DNA of 64,000 nucleotides, taken from NCBI RefSeq assembly GCF_022662305.1, contig NZ_JAKNQH010000011.1:22396-86395 (forward strand), read 5' to 3'. The notes under the pieces are model-generated. The model was not told the origin of the DNA. It saw nothing but the letters and a program-made list of their open reading frames with translations, and searched no databases. Position numbers and translations under genes: made by a program. Below, one piece after another: positions 26,354 through 35,237 of the stretch (positions within the stretch are counted from its first letter, which is position 1; every line of letters begins with the position of its first letter). Source of the DNA: Sphingomonas sp. BAUL-RG-20F-R05-02 (GTDB lineage: Bacteria > Pseudomonadota > Alphaproteobacteria > Sphingomonadales > Sphingomonadaceae).

Positions 26354-27478
26354 TCAGATCGCCGCCCATTCCGCGCAAACACCCGGATCCGCCTCGCCCG
26401 CCGCGCGGGCTGTCCGCTCCGCCCCGGCCAGCGCGCCATCAAGCCGCCCAAGTGCCCACACCGCCGCGCCGCGTACAACCGGAGAAAGGTCGTCCAGCAA
26501 CCGCGTCACCGGCACCACCAGCGCCGCCGAGCCGCTGTTCCCCGCCGCGATCAGGCAATTGCGCACCATCCGGTCCCGCCCGATCCGCTTGATCGGTGAT
26601 CCTGCGAACACCGTGCGGAAGTCCGCATCGCTCAGGCACAGCAGATCGGCGAGCGCCGGCGCGACCAGCTCCGCGCGCGGCAGGAAAGCCCGATTGGCGG
26701 CGGCACTCTGCGCGAATTTGTTCCACGGGCAGACCGCGAGGCAATCGTCGCAACCGTAGATGCGGTTGCCGATCCCTTCACGGAACGCGACCGGGATCGG
26801 CCCGGCATGTTCGATCGTGAGATACGAGATACACCGCCGCGCATCGAGCCGATAGGGCGCAGGAAAAGCATCGGTCGGGCAAGCGCGCTGGCAGGCGTCG
26901 CATGAGCCGCAAGCGTTCCCACCCGGTGCATCGGGCACCAGATCGAGCGTGGTGTAGATCGCGCCCAGGAACAGCCAGCTTCCGCCGTCGCGACTGACGA
27001 TATTGGTGTGCTTGCCCTGCCAGCCGAGTCCCGCCGCCTCGGCAAGCGGCTTCTCCATCACCGGCGCGGTATCGACGAACACCTTTACGTCCGCGCCCGG
27101 CGCCTCCGCCACCAACCAGCGCGCCAGTGCCTTCAGCGCACGCTTGACGACGTCGTGATAGTCGCTGCCCTGCGCATAGACGGAGATACGCCCGATTTGC
27201 CCCTCGTCGGCCAGCGCCAATGGGTCCGTAGCCGGTGCGTAGCTCATCCCCAAGGCGATGACGCTGCGCACCTCCGGCCACAGCGCGCCCGGACTTTCAC
27301 GTTGCCCGGCCCGCTCCGCCATCCACAGCATGTCGCCGTGCATCCCCTCGGCGAGCCACGCGTGCAACCGCTCGCTCACGCGCGGCGAGATATCGGCCTG
27401 CGCGACTCCGCAGGCGGCGAAACCCAGCTCCGCCGCCTTCGCCTTCAGTCCGGCCGTTAGCTGCTTGTGTTCGCGCAT
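26354..27478 (-). CDS. queG: Epoxyqueuosine reductase
   Basis: QueG reduces epoxyqueuosine to queuosine in the wobble position of GUN tRNAs, using cobalamin and two 4Fe-4S clusters. The 374-residue product has the cluster motifs CGSCDACQRACP and CDDCLAVCPW. It also has the RYARGRDYH-equivalent ISVYAQGSDYHDVVK, the VDTAPVMEKPLAE active-site segment, and a C-terminal HEAT-like region (VVRGAAVWALGRLDG). Length is normal. It stands alone between a small secreted protein gene and the ABC exporter genes. Confidence 0.96.
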   Translation of the reverse strand: MREHKQLTAGLKAKAAELGFAACGVAQADISPRVSERLHAWLAEGMHGDMLWMAERAGQRESPGALWPEVRSVIALGMSYAPATDPLALADEGQIGRISVYAQGSDYHDVVKRALKALARWLVAEAPGADVKVFVDTAPVMEKPLAEAAGLGWQGKHTNIVSRDGGSWLFLGAIYTTLDLVPDAPGGNACGSCDACQRACPTDAFPAPYRLDARRCISYLTIEHAGPIPVAFREGIGNRIYGCDDCLAVCPWNKFAQSAAANRAFLPRAELVAPALADLLCLSDADFRTVFAGSPIKRIGRDRMVRNCLIAAGNSGSAALVVPVTRLLDDLSPVVRGAAVWALGRLDGALAGAERTARAAGEADPGVCAEWAAI

Positions 27479-27538
27479 CGATGCCCGCTACCACGTTGCA
27501 GCGGCGCGCGGAAACCGCGTGTGCACGGAAGGATGCAA

Positions 27539-28468
27539 GTGGCAGGCGATCTGGCGATCAGCGCGAGTGGGCTCGTAAAGAACTTCGGTGGCAAGCGCGT
27601 GGTCGACGGCGTCGACGTAAGCGTGCCCGGCGGCGCGATCTACGGCGTGCTCGGCCCGAACGGCGCGGGCAAGACGACGACGCTGCGCATGCTGCTCGGC
27701 ATCATCGAACCCGATGGCGGCAAGCGGACCTTGCTCGGCCACAGCCACCCGCGCGATGCCAGCGACCGTGTCGGCTATCTGCCCGAGGAACGCGGGCTTT
27801 ACCCCGCGATGCGCGCCAAGGATGCGATCGCCTTCATGGGGGCGCTACGCGGCCTGGACCTCAAGACCGGTCGAAAACGCGCGGTAGGATTGATGGAGAA
27901 CGCCGGCCTCGGCTACGCCGCCGACACGAAGATCCGAAAGCTTTCCAAAGGCATGGCGCAGCTCGTCCAGTTGCTCGGCTCCGTGGTGCACCAGCCGGAA
28001 TTGCTCGTCTTGGATGAACCGTTCTCCGGCCTGGACCCGGTCAACCAGGAGCGCCTGGAAGCACTGATCCTTGCCGAGCGGGATCGCGGCGCGACGATCG
28101 TGATGTCCACCCATGTCATGGCGCATGCCGAACGGCTGTGCGACCGTCTCGTCATCATCGCCGGCGGCAAACACCGCTTCGAGGGCACCGTCGCACAGGC
28201 GCGTGGGCTCCTGCCGATGCGCGCGCATTACGTGCCGGATCGTGATGGGCCCGACCTTGCCGCGCATCTGCCGGAAGGCGCCGTCCACGGCGACGACGGC
28301 TGGCGTTTCCCGGTGCCGGACGGCGGCGTCGAGGCGGCGCTGCGGCGGCTGATCGATGGCGGCTACGGCATCGCCGGCCTGTCGATCGAACGGCCCGGCC
28401 TGCACGATGCGTTCGTGCGGATCGTCGGCGCCGCGGCGGCAGAGGGCAAGCAGGAGACGGTGGCATGA
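27539..28468 (+). CDS. ABC exporter ATP-binding protein (NatA type)
   Basis: This is the 309-residue ATPase of a two-gene ABC-2 exporter. Walker A is GPNGAGKTT, the signature is LSKGMAQLVQLLG (a degenerate LSGGQ of the NatA class), and Walker B is LLVLDEPFSGLD followed by a switch His in MSTHVMAHAE. The C-terminal extension (DRDGPDLAAHL onwards) matches the DUF4162-type tail of this class. I place the start at the GTG at 27539, since GGAAGG lies 6 bases before it; an ATG at 27533 would sit on top of that ribosome site. Its stop overlaps the permease start (ATGA). NatA-type exporters move Na+ or other ions and drugs; the substrate is unknown. Confidence 0.88.
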   Translation: MAGDLAISASGLVKNFGGKRVVDGVDVSVPGGAIYGVLGPNGAGKTTTLRMLLGIIEPDGGKRTLLGHSHPRDASDRVGYLPEERGLYPAMRAKDAIAFMGALRGLDLKTGRKRAVGLMENAGLGYAADTKIRKLSKGMAQLVQLLGSVVHQPELLVLDEPFSGLDPVNQERLEALILAERDRGATIVMSTHVMAHAERLCDRLVIIAGGKHRFEGTVAQARGLLPMRAHYVPDRDGPDLAAHLPEGAVHGDDGWRFPVPDGGVEAALRRLIDGGYGIAGLSIERPGLHDAFVRIVGAAAAEGKQETVA

Positions 28469-29715
28469 GCGCCAATTCCAACCGCATCGTCCGCCAGACG
28501 CTGACCATCGCCCGCCGCGATTTCGTGGCGACGGTGTTCACGCCGACCTTCCTGCTGTTCCTGCTGTCTCCGGTCATCATGCTGTCGTTTGGGCTGATCG
28601 GCGGTCTCGGCGCCTCCTCGATGGCGACCAGCGCGGCGGAGAAGGCGCGGATCGTCGCGATCGTCGCGCCGCAGCAACAGGCGGCAATGCGGGCGACCGA
28701 CGCGCGCTTACGCAAGTTGTTCGGCCGCTCCGATCAACCGCCGGTGCTGACCTTCGATACGCCCGGCGCGGACCCGCAGGCGCAGGCGCGCCGCGCCTTC
28801 TCCGGCGCCGGCCCGGACACCACGGCGGCGCTGTACGGCGACCTCGCTGCGCCAAAGATCCTCTACGGCGGGCAAGGACGTGGCGATTCGCGCTACCTCG
28901 CCGAGCTTGCCGAAGGCACGCTGCGCGCGGATCGCACCGGCACCGCACCGGTCAGCACCGCGACCTTCACCAGCGTGGCGCGCGCGCGCGCCTCCTCGGG
29001 CGGACATAGTCAGGCGGCGTTCTTCAGCGTGTTCGGCATCTTCTTCCTGTCGCTGCTGTTGTCCGGTCAGGCGGTCGGCACGATGGCGGAGGAACGCAAC
29101 AACAAGGTGGTCGAAATCCTCGCCGCCGCCGTGCCCTTGGAGGCGGTGTTCTTCGGCAAGCTGCTCGGCATGTTCGGCTCGGCGGTGCTGTTCGTCGGCT
29201 TCTGGGGAACGCTCGCCAGCCAGATCACCGCCATTCTGCCCGCCACCATGGCAGGCGGGCTGGGCGAAATCGGCCCCGCGATCGGCCTGCCGCTGTTCGT
29301 GCCGTTGTTCTTCGCCTATTTCGCGATGGCGTACATGCTGCTCGGCGCGGTATTCCTCGGCGTCGGTGCGCAGGCGACCACCCCGCGCGAGCTCCAGATG
29401 CTGTCGCTGCCGATCACCATCGTGCAGGTGCTGATGTTCAGCCTCGCGCTGCGCGCGGCGGGCGGCCACGATGGCTGGGTAACACGCTTCGCCGAGATCT
29501 TCCCGTTCAGCTCGCCGTTTGCGATGGCAGCGCATGCCGCGAACTTCGCCGACATCTGGCCGCATCTGCTCGCGCTCGCGTGGCAGGCGTTGTGGGTCGC
29601 GATCGCGATCACGCTCGGCGCGCGCGCATTCCGGCGTGGCGTGCTGCAATCGGGTAGCGGCAGTTGGTTCAAGAGACGCAGCAAGACCGCCGTCGTCGAG
29701 GAGGGTGTAGCCTGA
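28465..29715 (+). CDS. ABC-2 type exporter permease (NatB type)
   Basis: This 416-residue membrane subunit pairs with the ATPase just upstream through an ATGA overlap. One membrane span near residue 30 precedes a large periplasmic loop (about residues 50-185). Five or six spans follow in the C-terminal half, starting at AAFFSVFGIFFLSLLLSGQ. The motif EERNNKVVEILAAAVPLEAVFFGKLLG is the typical coupling segment of NatB/ABC-2 permeases (read here as EERNNKVVEIL and AAVPLEAVFFGKLLG). It ends in a basic tail. Confidence 0.88.
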   Translation: MSANSNRIVRQTLTIARRDFVATVFTPTFLLFLLSPVIMLSFGLIGGLGASSMATSAAEKARIVAIVAPQQQAAMRATDARLRKLFGRSDQPPVLTFDTPGADPQAQARRAFSGAGPDTTAALYGDLAAPKILYGGQGRGDSRYLAELAEGTLRADRTGTAPVSTATFTSVARARASSGGHSQAAFFSVFGIFFLSLLLSGQAVGTMAEERNNKVVEILAAAVPLEAVFFGKLLGMFGSAVLFVGFWGTLASQITAILPATMAGGLGEIGPAIGLPLFVPLFFAYFAMAYMLLGAVFLGVGAQATTPRELQMLSLPITIVQVLMFSLALRAAGGHDGWVTRFAEIFPFSSPFAMAAHAANFADIWPHLLALAWQALWVAIAITLGARAFRRGVLQSGSGSWFKRRSKTAVVEEGVA

Positions 29716-29797
29716 CGCGATCGCCAGGGTTGCATCCGTGCATTGCGGCAGCCCGTACCTATATATCTGACGTCATTGGCAAAGAGGATTGCAAGCG

Positions 29798-30283
29798 GTG
29801 TACGATCGCAGAAGTTTCCTGACGCTCTCCGCCTCGGGTGCGGCGGCGTTCCTGTTGTTCGGATGTCGCGGCGCAGTGGCGGGTCCGCCGGAGCATTTCG
29901 CCGTGACGATGAGCGATGCGCAGTGGAAGGCGAAGCTTTCGCCCGCCGCATACAACGTGCTTCGCCACGAAGGCACCGAACGCCCGTTCACCAGCCCGCT
30001 CAACAACGAACATCGCCACGGCACCTTCGCCTGCGCCGGCTGCGCACAGGCCGCGTTTGCCTCCAAGACCAAGTTCGACAGCGGCACCGGCTGGCCCAGC
30101 TTCTGGGCGCCACTGCCGGGCGCGGTGCGGACGCGCAACGACGGCTCGCTCGGCATGTCGCGGACGGAAGTGCATTGCAGCCGGTGCGGCGGCCACCTCG
30201 GCCACGTGTTCGACGACGGCCCGCCGCCCACCGGCAAGCGCTATTGCATGAACGGCGTGGCGCTGACCTTCAAACCCGCCTGA
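29798..30283 (+). CDS. msrB: Peptide-methionine (R)-S-oxide reductase with Tat signal
   Basis: MsrB reduces methionine-R-sulfoxide in proteins. The 161-residue product has the zinc cysteines CAGC and CSRC, the catalytic Cys in RYCMNG, and the GTGWPSFW and GGHLGHVFDDGP motifs. Its N-terminus (YDRRSFLTLSASGAAAFLL) carries the twin-arginine RRSFL motif and a hydrophobic stretch ending in FGCRGAVAG, so it should be exported folded by the Tat system, or be lipid-linked at the Cys. The start is the GTG at 29798, with GAGG about 10 bases upstream. A bidirectional terminator follows. Confidence 0.92.
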   Translation: MYDRRSFLTLSASGAAAFLLFGCRGAVAGPPEHFAVTMSDAQWKAKLSPAAYNVLRHEGTERPFTSPLNNEHRHGTFACAGCAQAAFASKTKFDSGTGWPSFWAPLPGAVRTRNDGSLGMSRTEVHCSRCGGHLGHVFDDGPPPTGKRYCMNGVALTFKPA

Positions 30284-30301
30284 TCGCCTTCGCGAATTAC
30301 G

Positions 30302-30339
30302 AAAACGCCCTCCTGTCGCTGCCGACGGGAGGGCGTTTT
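30302..30339. terminator. Bidirectional intrinsic terminator
   Basis: AAAACGCCCTCC (30302-30313) pairs with GGAGGGCGTTTT (30328-30339), with GTCG/CGAC extending the inner stem. A and T runs on the two sides let it act in both directions between msrB and the CHAP-domain gene. Confidence 0.9.
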
Positions 30340-30361
30340 GGTAAGCCTTTGGGGGAAAGGC

Positions 30362-30910
30362 TTAGAAGTCGGCGGTGTTGGTCGGCGACGTGGTGGCGCT
30401 GGCCAGCGTCATCTTCGGCATATCCGTGTCGGGCTCGGCGGTGTCGCCATGGCCAGGATGATCCGAATAGATGAAGCCCTTGGTCGGGTAGGCGCTGGTG
30501 CCAAGACCGTGCTGCGGACCATACCAGACCTTGACCATGCTCCAGTCACCATTGGCCGACACGTCGACCGCGCGAACGTTGGTTTCGATACCCCCGCGAC
30601 GCGACCAATTAGCGTGGGTGAGCAGAACTTCGCGATCGTTGACGACCGCGCTGACCATCGCGACATGGCCCATCCGCATGTGGCTGGTCGAGGAAAACGC
30701 GAGGACCGCGCCGACCTTCGGCGCACGGCCACGCTCGTAACGACCGGCGGCCTGCGACCACCAGGTGTTCGCATTACCGCGGATCTCAATGCCCGAAATG
30801 CTGCGGGCATAGGGAGCACACTGCCAGAACTGAGCCGCTGCCGGGGCCGCCATCGTCAGGGCGCACGTCAACACCAGCGCAAAACGCGCTGCAAGTACTT
30901 GGAATTTCAT
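30362..30910 (-). CDS. Secreted CHAP-domain protein
   Basis: This 182-residue exported protein has a signal peptide (MKFQVLAARFALVLTCALTMAAPAAA) and a CHAP domain, the Cys/His amidase-peptidase fold of peptidoglycan hydrolases. The Cys is in QFWQCAPYAR near residue 34 and the His in MRMGHVAMVSAV near residue 90, followed by VLLTHANWSRRGG. The ATG at 30910 is preceded by GGGGGG. A C-terminal tail rich in Thr/Pro/Asp follows the domain. It probably cuts or remodels peptidoglycan, but activity is inferred only from the motif. Confidence 0.85.
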   Translation of the reverse strand: MKFQVLAARFALVLTCALTMAAPAAAQFWQCAPYARSISGIEIRGNANTWWSQAAGRYERGRAPKVGAVLAFSSTSHMRMGHVAMVSAVVNDREVLLTHANWSRRGGIETNVRAVDVSANGDWSMVKVWYGPQHGLGTSAYPTKGFIYSDHPGHGDTAEPDTDMPKMTLASATTSPTNTADF

Positions 30911-31113
30911 GCGACCCCCCAAAGGTCATTTGGCTTCGATGAGGCTATTGAGCAGGTCGCGGTTATAAAGAAAACCCATCTGCATCTCATCGTGGAACCT
31001 TTTAGGACGAAGCGTGTTTCACCGGCGATGACTGCCTCTCGGCACCGCGCTTCGGTGCGCTTGGCACGCGTCTGTGCTCGCCAGATCGCGGGAAACCCTG
31101 TAGAATCACGGAT

Positions 31114-31572
31114 ATGAAAGCCCTAGCGCCGGTCCTGTGCCTGCTCCTCCTCGCGTGTTCATCGCGCGGATCGTCGGGTGATGCCGATGCGATCTATAAC
31201 GCTGGCGAGCAGGAGGCGCAGCTTTCCCCTGGCGTGCAGCCGGTACGGATCGGCGAGGGTGGTGCCGCGTTCGCCGCCTGCGCGGGGTCGGGCGTCGTGG
31301 TCAATCTGTCGCCGACGAATGAGTCGTATCTCTCGCTGCGCGCGGCACCCTTCACCGAGGCGAGCGAAGTCGCGCGGCTGACCAACGGAACCGCGCTGCT
31401 GCTATGCTCGCACTCGCTCGATCAGCGGTGGCAGGGGGTGGTTGTGCCGCCCGCCGGCGGCGGTGCCGCCGACTGCGGCGTCGATGCCCCGATCGCTACT
31501 GCGCGCGGTTACACCGGCCCGTGCAAATCAGGGTGGGTGTCAAGCGCGTTCGTGCAGGCGCGCGCCGGCTAA
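31114..31572 (+). CDS. Putative lipoprotein with SH3-like domain
   Basis: This 152-residue protein begins with a lipoprotein signal (MKALAPVLCLLLLACSS, lipobox LLAC). After a short linker it has a bacterial SH3-type segment (YLSLRAAPFTEASEVARLTNGTALLLC, recognised by LSLRAAP and the VARLTNGT turn) and ends in CKSGWVSSAFVQ. Six further cysteines suggest disulfides in the periplasm. SH3-like lipoproteins often bind the cell wall; the divergent CHAP-domain gene 200 bases away fits a wall-related pair. Confidence 0.65.
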   Translation: MKALAPVLCLLLLACSSRGSSGDADAIYNAGEQEAQLSPGVQPVRIGEGGAAFAACAGSGVVVNLSPTNESYLSLRAAPFTEASEVARLTNGTALLLCSHSLDQRWQGVVVPPAGGGAADCGVDAPIATARGYTGPCKSGWVSSAFVQARAG

Positions 31573-31661
31573 GCGCCGCCGCCGCGACGCTACCTGACCA
31601 CACCCACCGCGTACGTCCGGCGCTCACGACGCTACGCATCGCCGTTGCGTACGAACCGAGG

Positions 31662-33920
31662 TCAGCGCGCGATGCCGCCCGCCGCCAGCACCGCCAGCGT
31701 CACCAGTTCGCTCGCGGTCGAGGTCATCGGCGCGATCTGCACGCTCTTCTCCATGCCGACCAGCATCGGCCCGATCACCGCATCGCCGCCGAGTTCGCGC
31801 AGCAGCTTGGCGGAGATGTTGGCGGATTGCAGGCCCGGCATCACCAGCACGTTGGCCGGCCCCGACAGTCGCGCGAACGGGAAGTTGGCGAGCTGCTTGG
31901 GGTTGAGCGCGACGTCCGCGGCCATCTCGCCTTCATATTCGAAGCTGACCTTGCGTTCGTCGAGCACCTTCACCGCATCGCGGATATTGTCGAGGAACAC
32001 GCCGCCGGGGTTGCCGAACGTCGAATAGCTGAGGAACGCGACACGCGGCTCATGCCCCATGCGGCGCGCGACCTGCGCGGTATCCTCGGCGATGTCGGCG
32101 AGCTCGACCGCGCTCGGCCGTTCGTTGACGGTGGTGTCGGCGAGAAACACCGTGTGCGTCTGGCCGACCATCAGGTGGATGCCGAACGGCGTCCGCCCGG
32201 CGACCGGATCGATCACGCGGCGGATCTCGCGCATCGTCTGCGCATAGGTCCGCGTCGTGCCGGTGATCATCGCATCGGCCTCGCCGAGCTGGAGCAGCAC
32301 GGCGCCGAAGATGTTGCGATCCTGGTTGATCATCCGCTCGCAATCACGCCGCAGGAAGCCGCGCCGCTGGAGGCGCGCGTAGAGGAAGTCGACCATGCGC
32401 GGCACCAGCGGCGAATTGCGGCTGTTGTGCAGTTCGTACGTCTCCGGATCGGTGACGCCGAGCGCGCGCAACCGGTCGGGCACGTCATCGCGGCCGACCA
32501 GCACCGGCACGCCGTAACCGCCGTCCTTGAACGCGATCGCGGCGCGCAGCACCGTCTCCTCCTCGCCTTCCGCGAACAGCACCCGCTTCGGGTGCGCGCG
32601 TGCGCCCTCATAGGCGAGCGTCAGCACCGACGTGGTCGGGTTGAGGCGTGCCTTCAGCGTCTGGCGATAGGCGTCGATATCGAGGATCGGCTTGGTCGCG
32701 ACGCCCGAATCCATCGCCGCCTTGGCGACGGCGACCGGAACGATCTCCATCAGGCGTGGGTCAAACGGCGCGGGGATGATGTAATCCGGGCCGAAGCTGT
32801 GCTTGACGCCGTACGCCTGCTGCACTTCCTCCGCGACCTGCTGGCGGGCGAGCGCGGCCAGCGCCTGCGCGGCGGCAAGCTTCATCTCGTCGTTGATCGT
32901 CGTCGCACGCACGTCGAGCGCACCGCGGAAAATGAACGGGAAGCACAGCACGTTGTTGACCTGGTTCGGATAGTCCGAACGGCCGGTGGCGATGATGACG
33001 TCCGGCCGCGCGCGCTTGGCGTCGGGCGGGGTGATCTCGGGGTCGGGATTGGCCATCGCGAAGATGATCGGCCGGGGCGCCATCTTGGCGAGATATTCCG
33101 CCGGCAGAGCGCCCGCCGCCGACAGGCCGATGAATACGTCGGCGCCGTCGAGCGCCTGTTCGAGCGTGCGCGCCTCGGTGATCGCGGCATGCGCCGACTG
33201 CCACTGGTTGACGCCTTCACGGCCCTGATAGATCACGCCGCCCAGATCGCACATCACCAGATTCTCGCCCGGCAGCCCCATCGCCTTAATGAGGCCGGCG
33301 CAGGCGATCGCGGCGGCACCGGCGCCGTTAATCACCATTTTGACGGTCTTGATGTCGCGGCCGGTGAGGAACAGCGCGTTGATAAGGCCTGCGGCAGCGA
33401 TGATCGCGGTGCCGTGCTGATCGTCGTGGAACACCGGGATGTTCATCCGCTCGCGCAGCGTCTGCTCGATGATGAAACACTCCGGCCCCTTGATGTCCTC
33501 AAGGTTGATGCCGCCGAAGCTCGGCTCCATCAGCTCGACCGCGTCGATAAAGCGGTCGACATCCTCGGTCTTCAATTCAAGATCGATCGAATCGACGTCG
33601 GCGAAGCGTTTGAACAGCACCGCCTTGCCTTCCATCACCGGCTTGGAGGCGAGCGCACCGAGATTGCCGAGACCCAGAATCGCGGTGCCGTTCGAGATCA
33701 CCGCGACGAGATTGCCCTTTGCGGTGTAATCATAGGCCAGCGACGGATCGCGCGCGATCGCCAGCACCGGCACCGCGACGCCGGGCGAATAGGCGAGCGC
33801 GAGGTCGCGCTGCGTCGCCATCGGCTTGGAGGCGATGATCTCGATCTTGCCGGGGCGTCCTTCCGAATGGAACAGCAGGGCTTCGCGTTCGGAAAACTGG
33901 ACGTTGGATTCGTTCGACAT
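31662..33920 (-). CDS. maeB: NADP-dependent malic enzyme with C-terminal phosphotransacetylase-like domain
   Basis: MaeB decarboxylates malate to pyruvate with NADP+. The 752-residue protein has the malic enzyme domain first: LALAYSPGVAVPV, YTAKGNLVAVISNGTAILGLGNLG, FHDDQHGTAI and INGAGAAAIA for the dinucleotide fold. A phosphate acetyltransferase-like domain from about residue 430 is usually non-catalytic and regulatory in this class. I chose the ATG at 33920 (MSNESNV); the frame opens 13 codons earlier but homology to the family would start later. Length is normal for the large MaeB type. Confidence 0.95.
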   Translation of the reverse strand: MSNESNVQFSEREALLFHSEGRPGKIEIIASKPMATQRDLALAYSPGVAVPVLAIARDPSLAYDYTAKGNLVAVISNGTAILGLGNLGALASKPVMEGKAVLFKRFADVDSIDLELKTEDVDRFIDAVELMEPSFGGINLEDIKGPECFIIEQTLRERMNIPVFHDDQHGTAIIAAAGLINALFLTGRDIKTVKMVINGAGAAAIACAGLIKAMGLPGENLVMCDLGGVIYQGREGVNQWQSAHAAITEARTLEQALDGADVFIGLSAAGALPAEYLAKMAPRPIIFAMANPDPEITPPDAKRARPDVIIATGRSDYPNQVNNVLCFPFIFRGALDVRATTINDEMKLAAAQALAALARQQVAEEVQQAYGVKHSFGPDYIIPAPFDPRLMEIVPVAVAKAAMDSGVATKPILDIDAYRQTLKARLNPTTSVLTLAYEGARAHPKRVLFAEGEEETVLRAAIAFKDGGYGVPVLVGRDDVPDRLRALGVTDPETYELHNSRNSPLVPRMVDFLYARLQRRGFLRRDCERMINQDRNIFGAVLLQLGEADAMITGTTRTYAQTMREIRRVIDPVAGRTPFGIHLMVGQTHTVFLADTTVNERPSAVELADIAEDTAQVARRMGHEPRVAFLSYSTFGNPGGVFLDNIRDAVKVLDERKVSFEYEGEMAADVALNPKQLANFPFARLSGPANVLVMPGLQSANISAKLLRELGGDAVIGPMLVGMEKSVQIAPMTSTASELVTLAVLAAGGIAR

Positions 33921-33980
33921 GGCGCAGGCTCTCTCCGGATGGTTCCGCCTTAGTGCCACTTGCTGGGAAAGGGAACGCCG

Positions 33981-34364
33981 CTATCCCAGTTTCCGCGTGT
34001 CAAAGTCTTGCCGCGCGCGATCGATCCGGTCGACGTTCGCCTCCGCCCACATCCATACGCCGCAGAACGCCTCGCTGAGGCTGTGGCCGAGGTCGGTCAG
34101 CCGGTAATCGACATGCGGCGGGATCACCGGACGGACGGTGCGGATCACCAACCCGTCGCGCTCCATCGCGCGCACCGTCTGGGTCAGCATCTTCTGGCTG
34201 ATGCCGCTCACCTCCTTGGCGAGTTCGGAGAAGCGCAGCACGGGATGCTGGGTGAGCGCCTCCAGCACGATCATCGTCCATTTGTCGGCGACGCGGCCGA
34301 TCACGTCGGTGACGAGCGCCTCGACGCGCGGATCGAGGTCGGGGTGGCATAACGACGCGTCCAT
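33981..34364 (-). CDS. HxlR-family transcriptional regulator
   Basis: This 127-residue winged-helix regulator has the HxlR signature IGRVADKWTMIVLEALTQHPVLRFSELAKEV (seen as DKWTMIVLEAL and RFSELAKEVSGISQKMLTQTVR), then MERDGLVIRT and a VDYRLTDLGHSL wing. It is divergent from the SDR gene with 94 bases between, so it most likely controls that gene and itself, typically responding to aldehydes or reactive electrophiles. An inverted repeat in the intergenic region is a candidate operator. Confidence 0.9.
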   Translation of the reverse strand: MDASLCHPDLDPRVEALVTDVIGRVADKWTMIVLEALTQHPVLRFSELAKEVSGISQKMLTQTVRAMERDGLVIRTVRPVIPPHVDYRLTDLGHSLSEAFCGVWMWAEANVDRIDRARQDFDTRKLG

Positions 34365-34377
34365 CGGTTCCCTCGCG

Positions 34378-34404
34378 GTAAGTACCGCACCTTTCGGTGC
34401 TTAC
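34378..34404. promoter_or_regulatory. Candidate HxlR operator
   Basis: An imperfect dyad has outer arms GTAAG (34378-34382) and CTTAC (34400-34404), and inner CACC/CGGTG pairing around the centre. A second copy of CGGTAAG follows at about 34412. It lies in the 94-base divergent region between the HxlR gene and the SDR gene, where an autoregulating repressor would bind. Confidence 0.45.
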
Positions 34405-34458
34405 TTCCCATCGGTAAGCGGCACGCTACATCGTGTCCACCAAGCAAGGAGACGCAGC

Positions 34459-35211
34459 ATGGACATCACCGGCAACACCATCCTCATCACCGGCGGCGGA
34501 TCGGGCATCGGTCGCGCGCTGGCGATCGCGCTGCACCAGCGCGGCAACGCGGTGATCGTCGCGGGTCGGCGGCTCGAACCGCTCGAAGCGCTTGCCGCCG
34601 AGGTGCCGGGCATCGCGGTCGCGCAGCTCGACGTCGCCGATGCGGCGGCGATCACGCCGTTCGCGGAGAGCGTGACCGCCGCGCATCCGGCGCTCAACGT
34701 CGTGATCCACAATGCCGGCATCATGCAGGCGGAGGATCTGCTTGCCGACGACTTCGCGCTCGACACGGCGGAGGCGACGATCGCGACCAACCTGCTCGGC
34801 CCGATCCGGCTGACCGCCGCGCTGCTGCCGCACCTGCGCGCGCAGCCCAACGCCGCGATCCTGACCGTGTCATCCGGCCTCGCCTTCGTACCGATGGCGG
34901 CGACCGCCACCTATTGCGCGACCAAGGCGGCGATCCATAGCTGGAGCCAGTCTTTGCGCGCGCAACTGGAGCCGATCGGCATCGACGTGATCGAGATCGC
35001 GCCGCCCGCCGTCGCCACCGATCTGATGCCCGGCCATGCCGAGAACCCCAATTCGATGCCGCTCGAAGCCTATATCGCCGAGACAATGGCATTGCTGGAG
35101 GCGCATCCGCAGGGGCCGGAGAACACGGTGGAGCGGGTCAAGTTCCTGCGCAACGCCGAGCGCGAAGGCCGGTACGACCAGACCTTCGCGACAATCAACC
35201 AGCAGCATTGA
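34459..35211 (+). CDS. DltE-like short-chain dehydrogenase/reductase
   Basis: This 250-residue classical SDR has the cofactor loop ITGGGSGIGRALAIAL (residues 9-24), the N-N-A-G equivalent VIHNAGIM, the catalytic Ser in LTVSSGLAF and the Tyr/Lys pair in YCATKAAIHSW. The motif set fits an NAD(P)H-dependent reductase of the DltE type. The ATG at 34459 has AAGGAG about 8 bases upstream. The divergent HxlR regulator suggests induction by a reactive carbonyl compound; the substrate is unknown. Confidence 0.88.
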   Translation: MDITGNTILITGGGSGIGRALAIALHQRGNAVIVAGRRLEPLEALAAEVPGIAVAQLDVADAAAITPFAESVTAAHPALNVVIHNAGIMQAEDLLADDFALDTAEATIATNLLGPIRLTAALLPHLRAQPNAAILTVSSGLAFVPMAATATYCATKAAIHSWSQSLRAQLEPIGIDVIEIAPPAVATDLMPGHAENPNSMPLEAYIAETMALLEAHPQGPENTVERVKFLRNAEREGRYDQTFATINQQH

Positions 35212-35237
35212 GCCGATAGCCGCGAACCCCTATCGGC

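Noticed and set aside
31404..33953. Plus-strand open frame of 849 codons opposite maeB
   Set aside because: It is a shadow of maeB; the maeB motifs on the other strand are complete.
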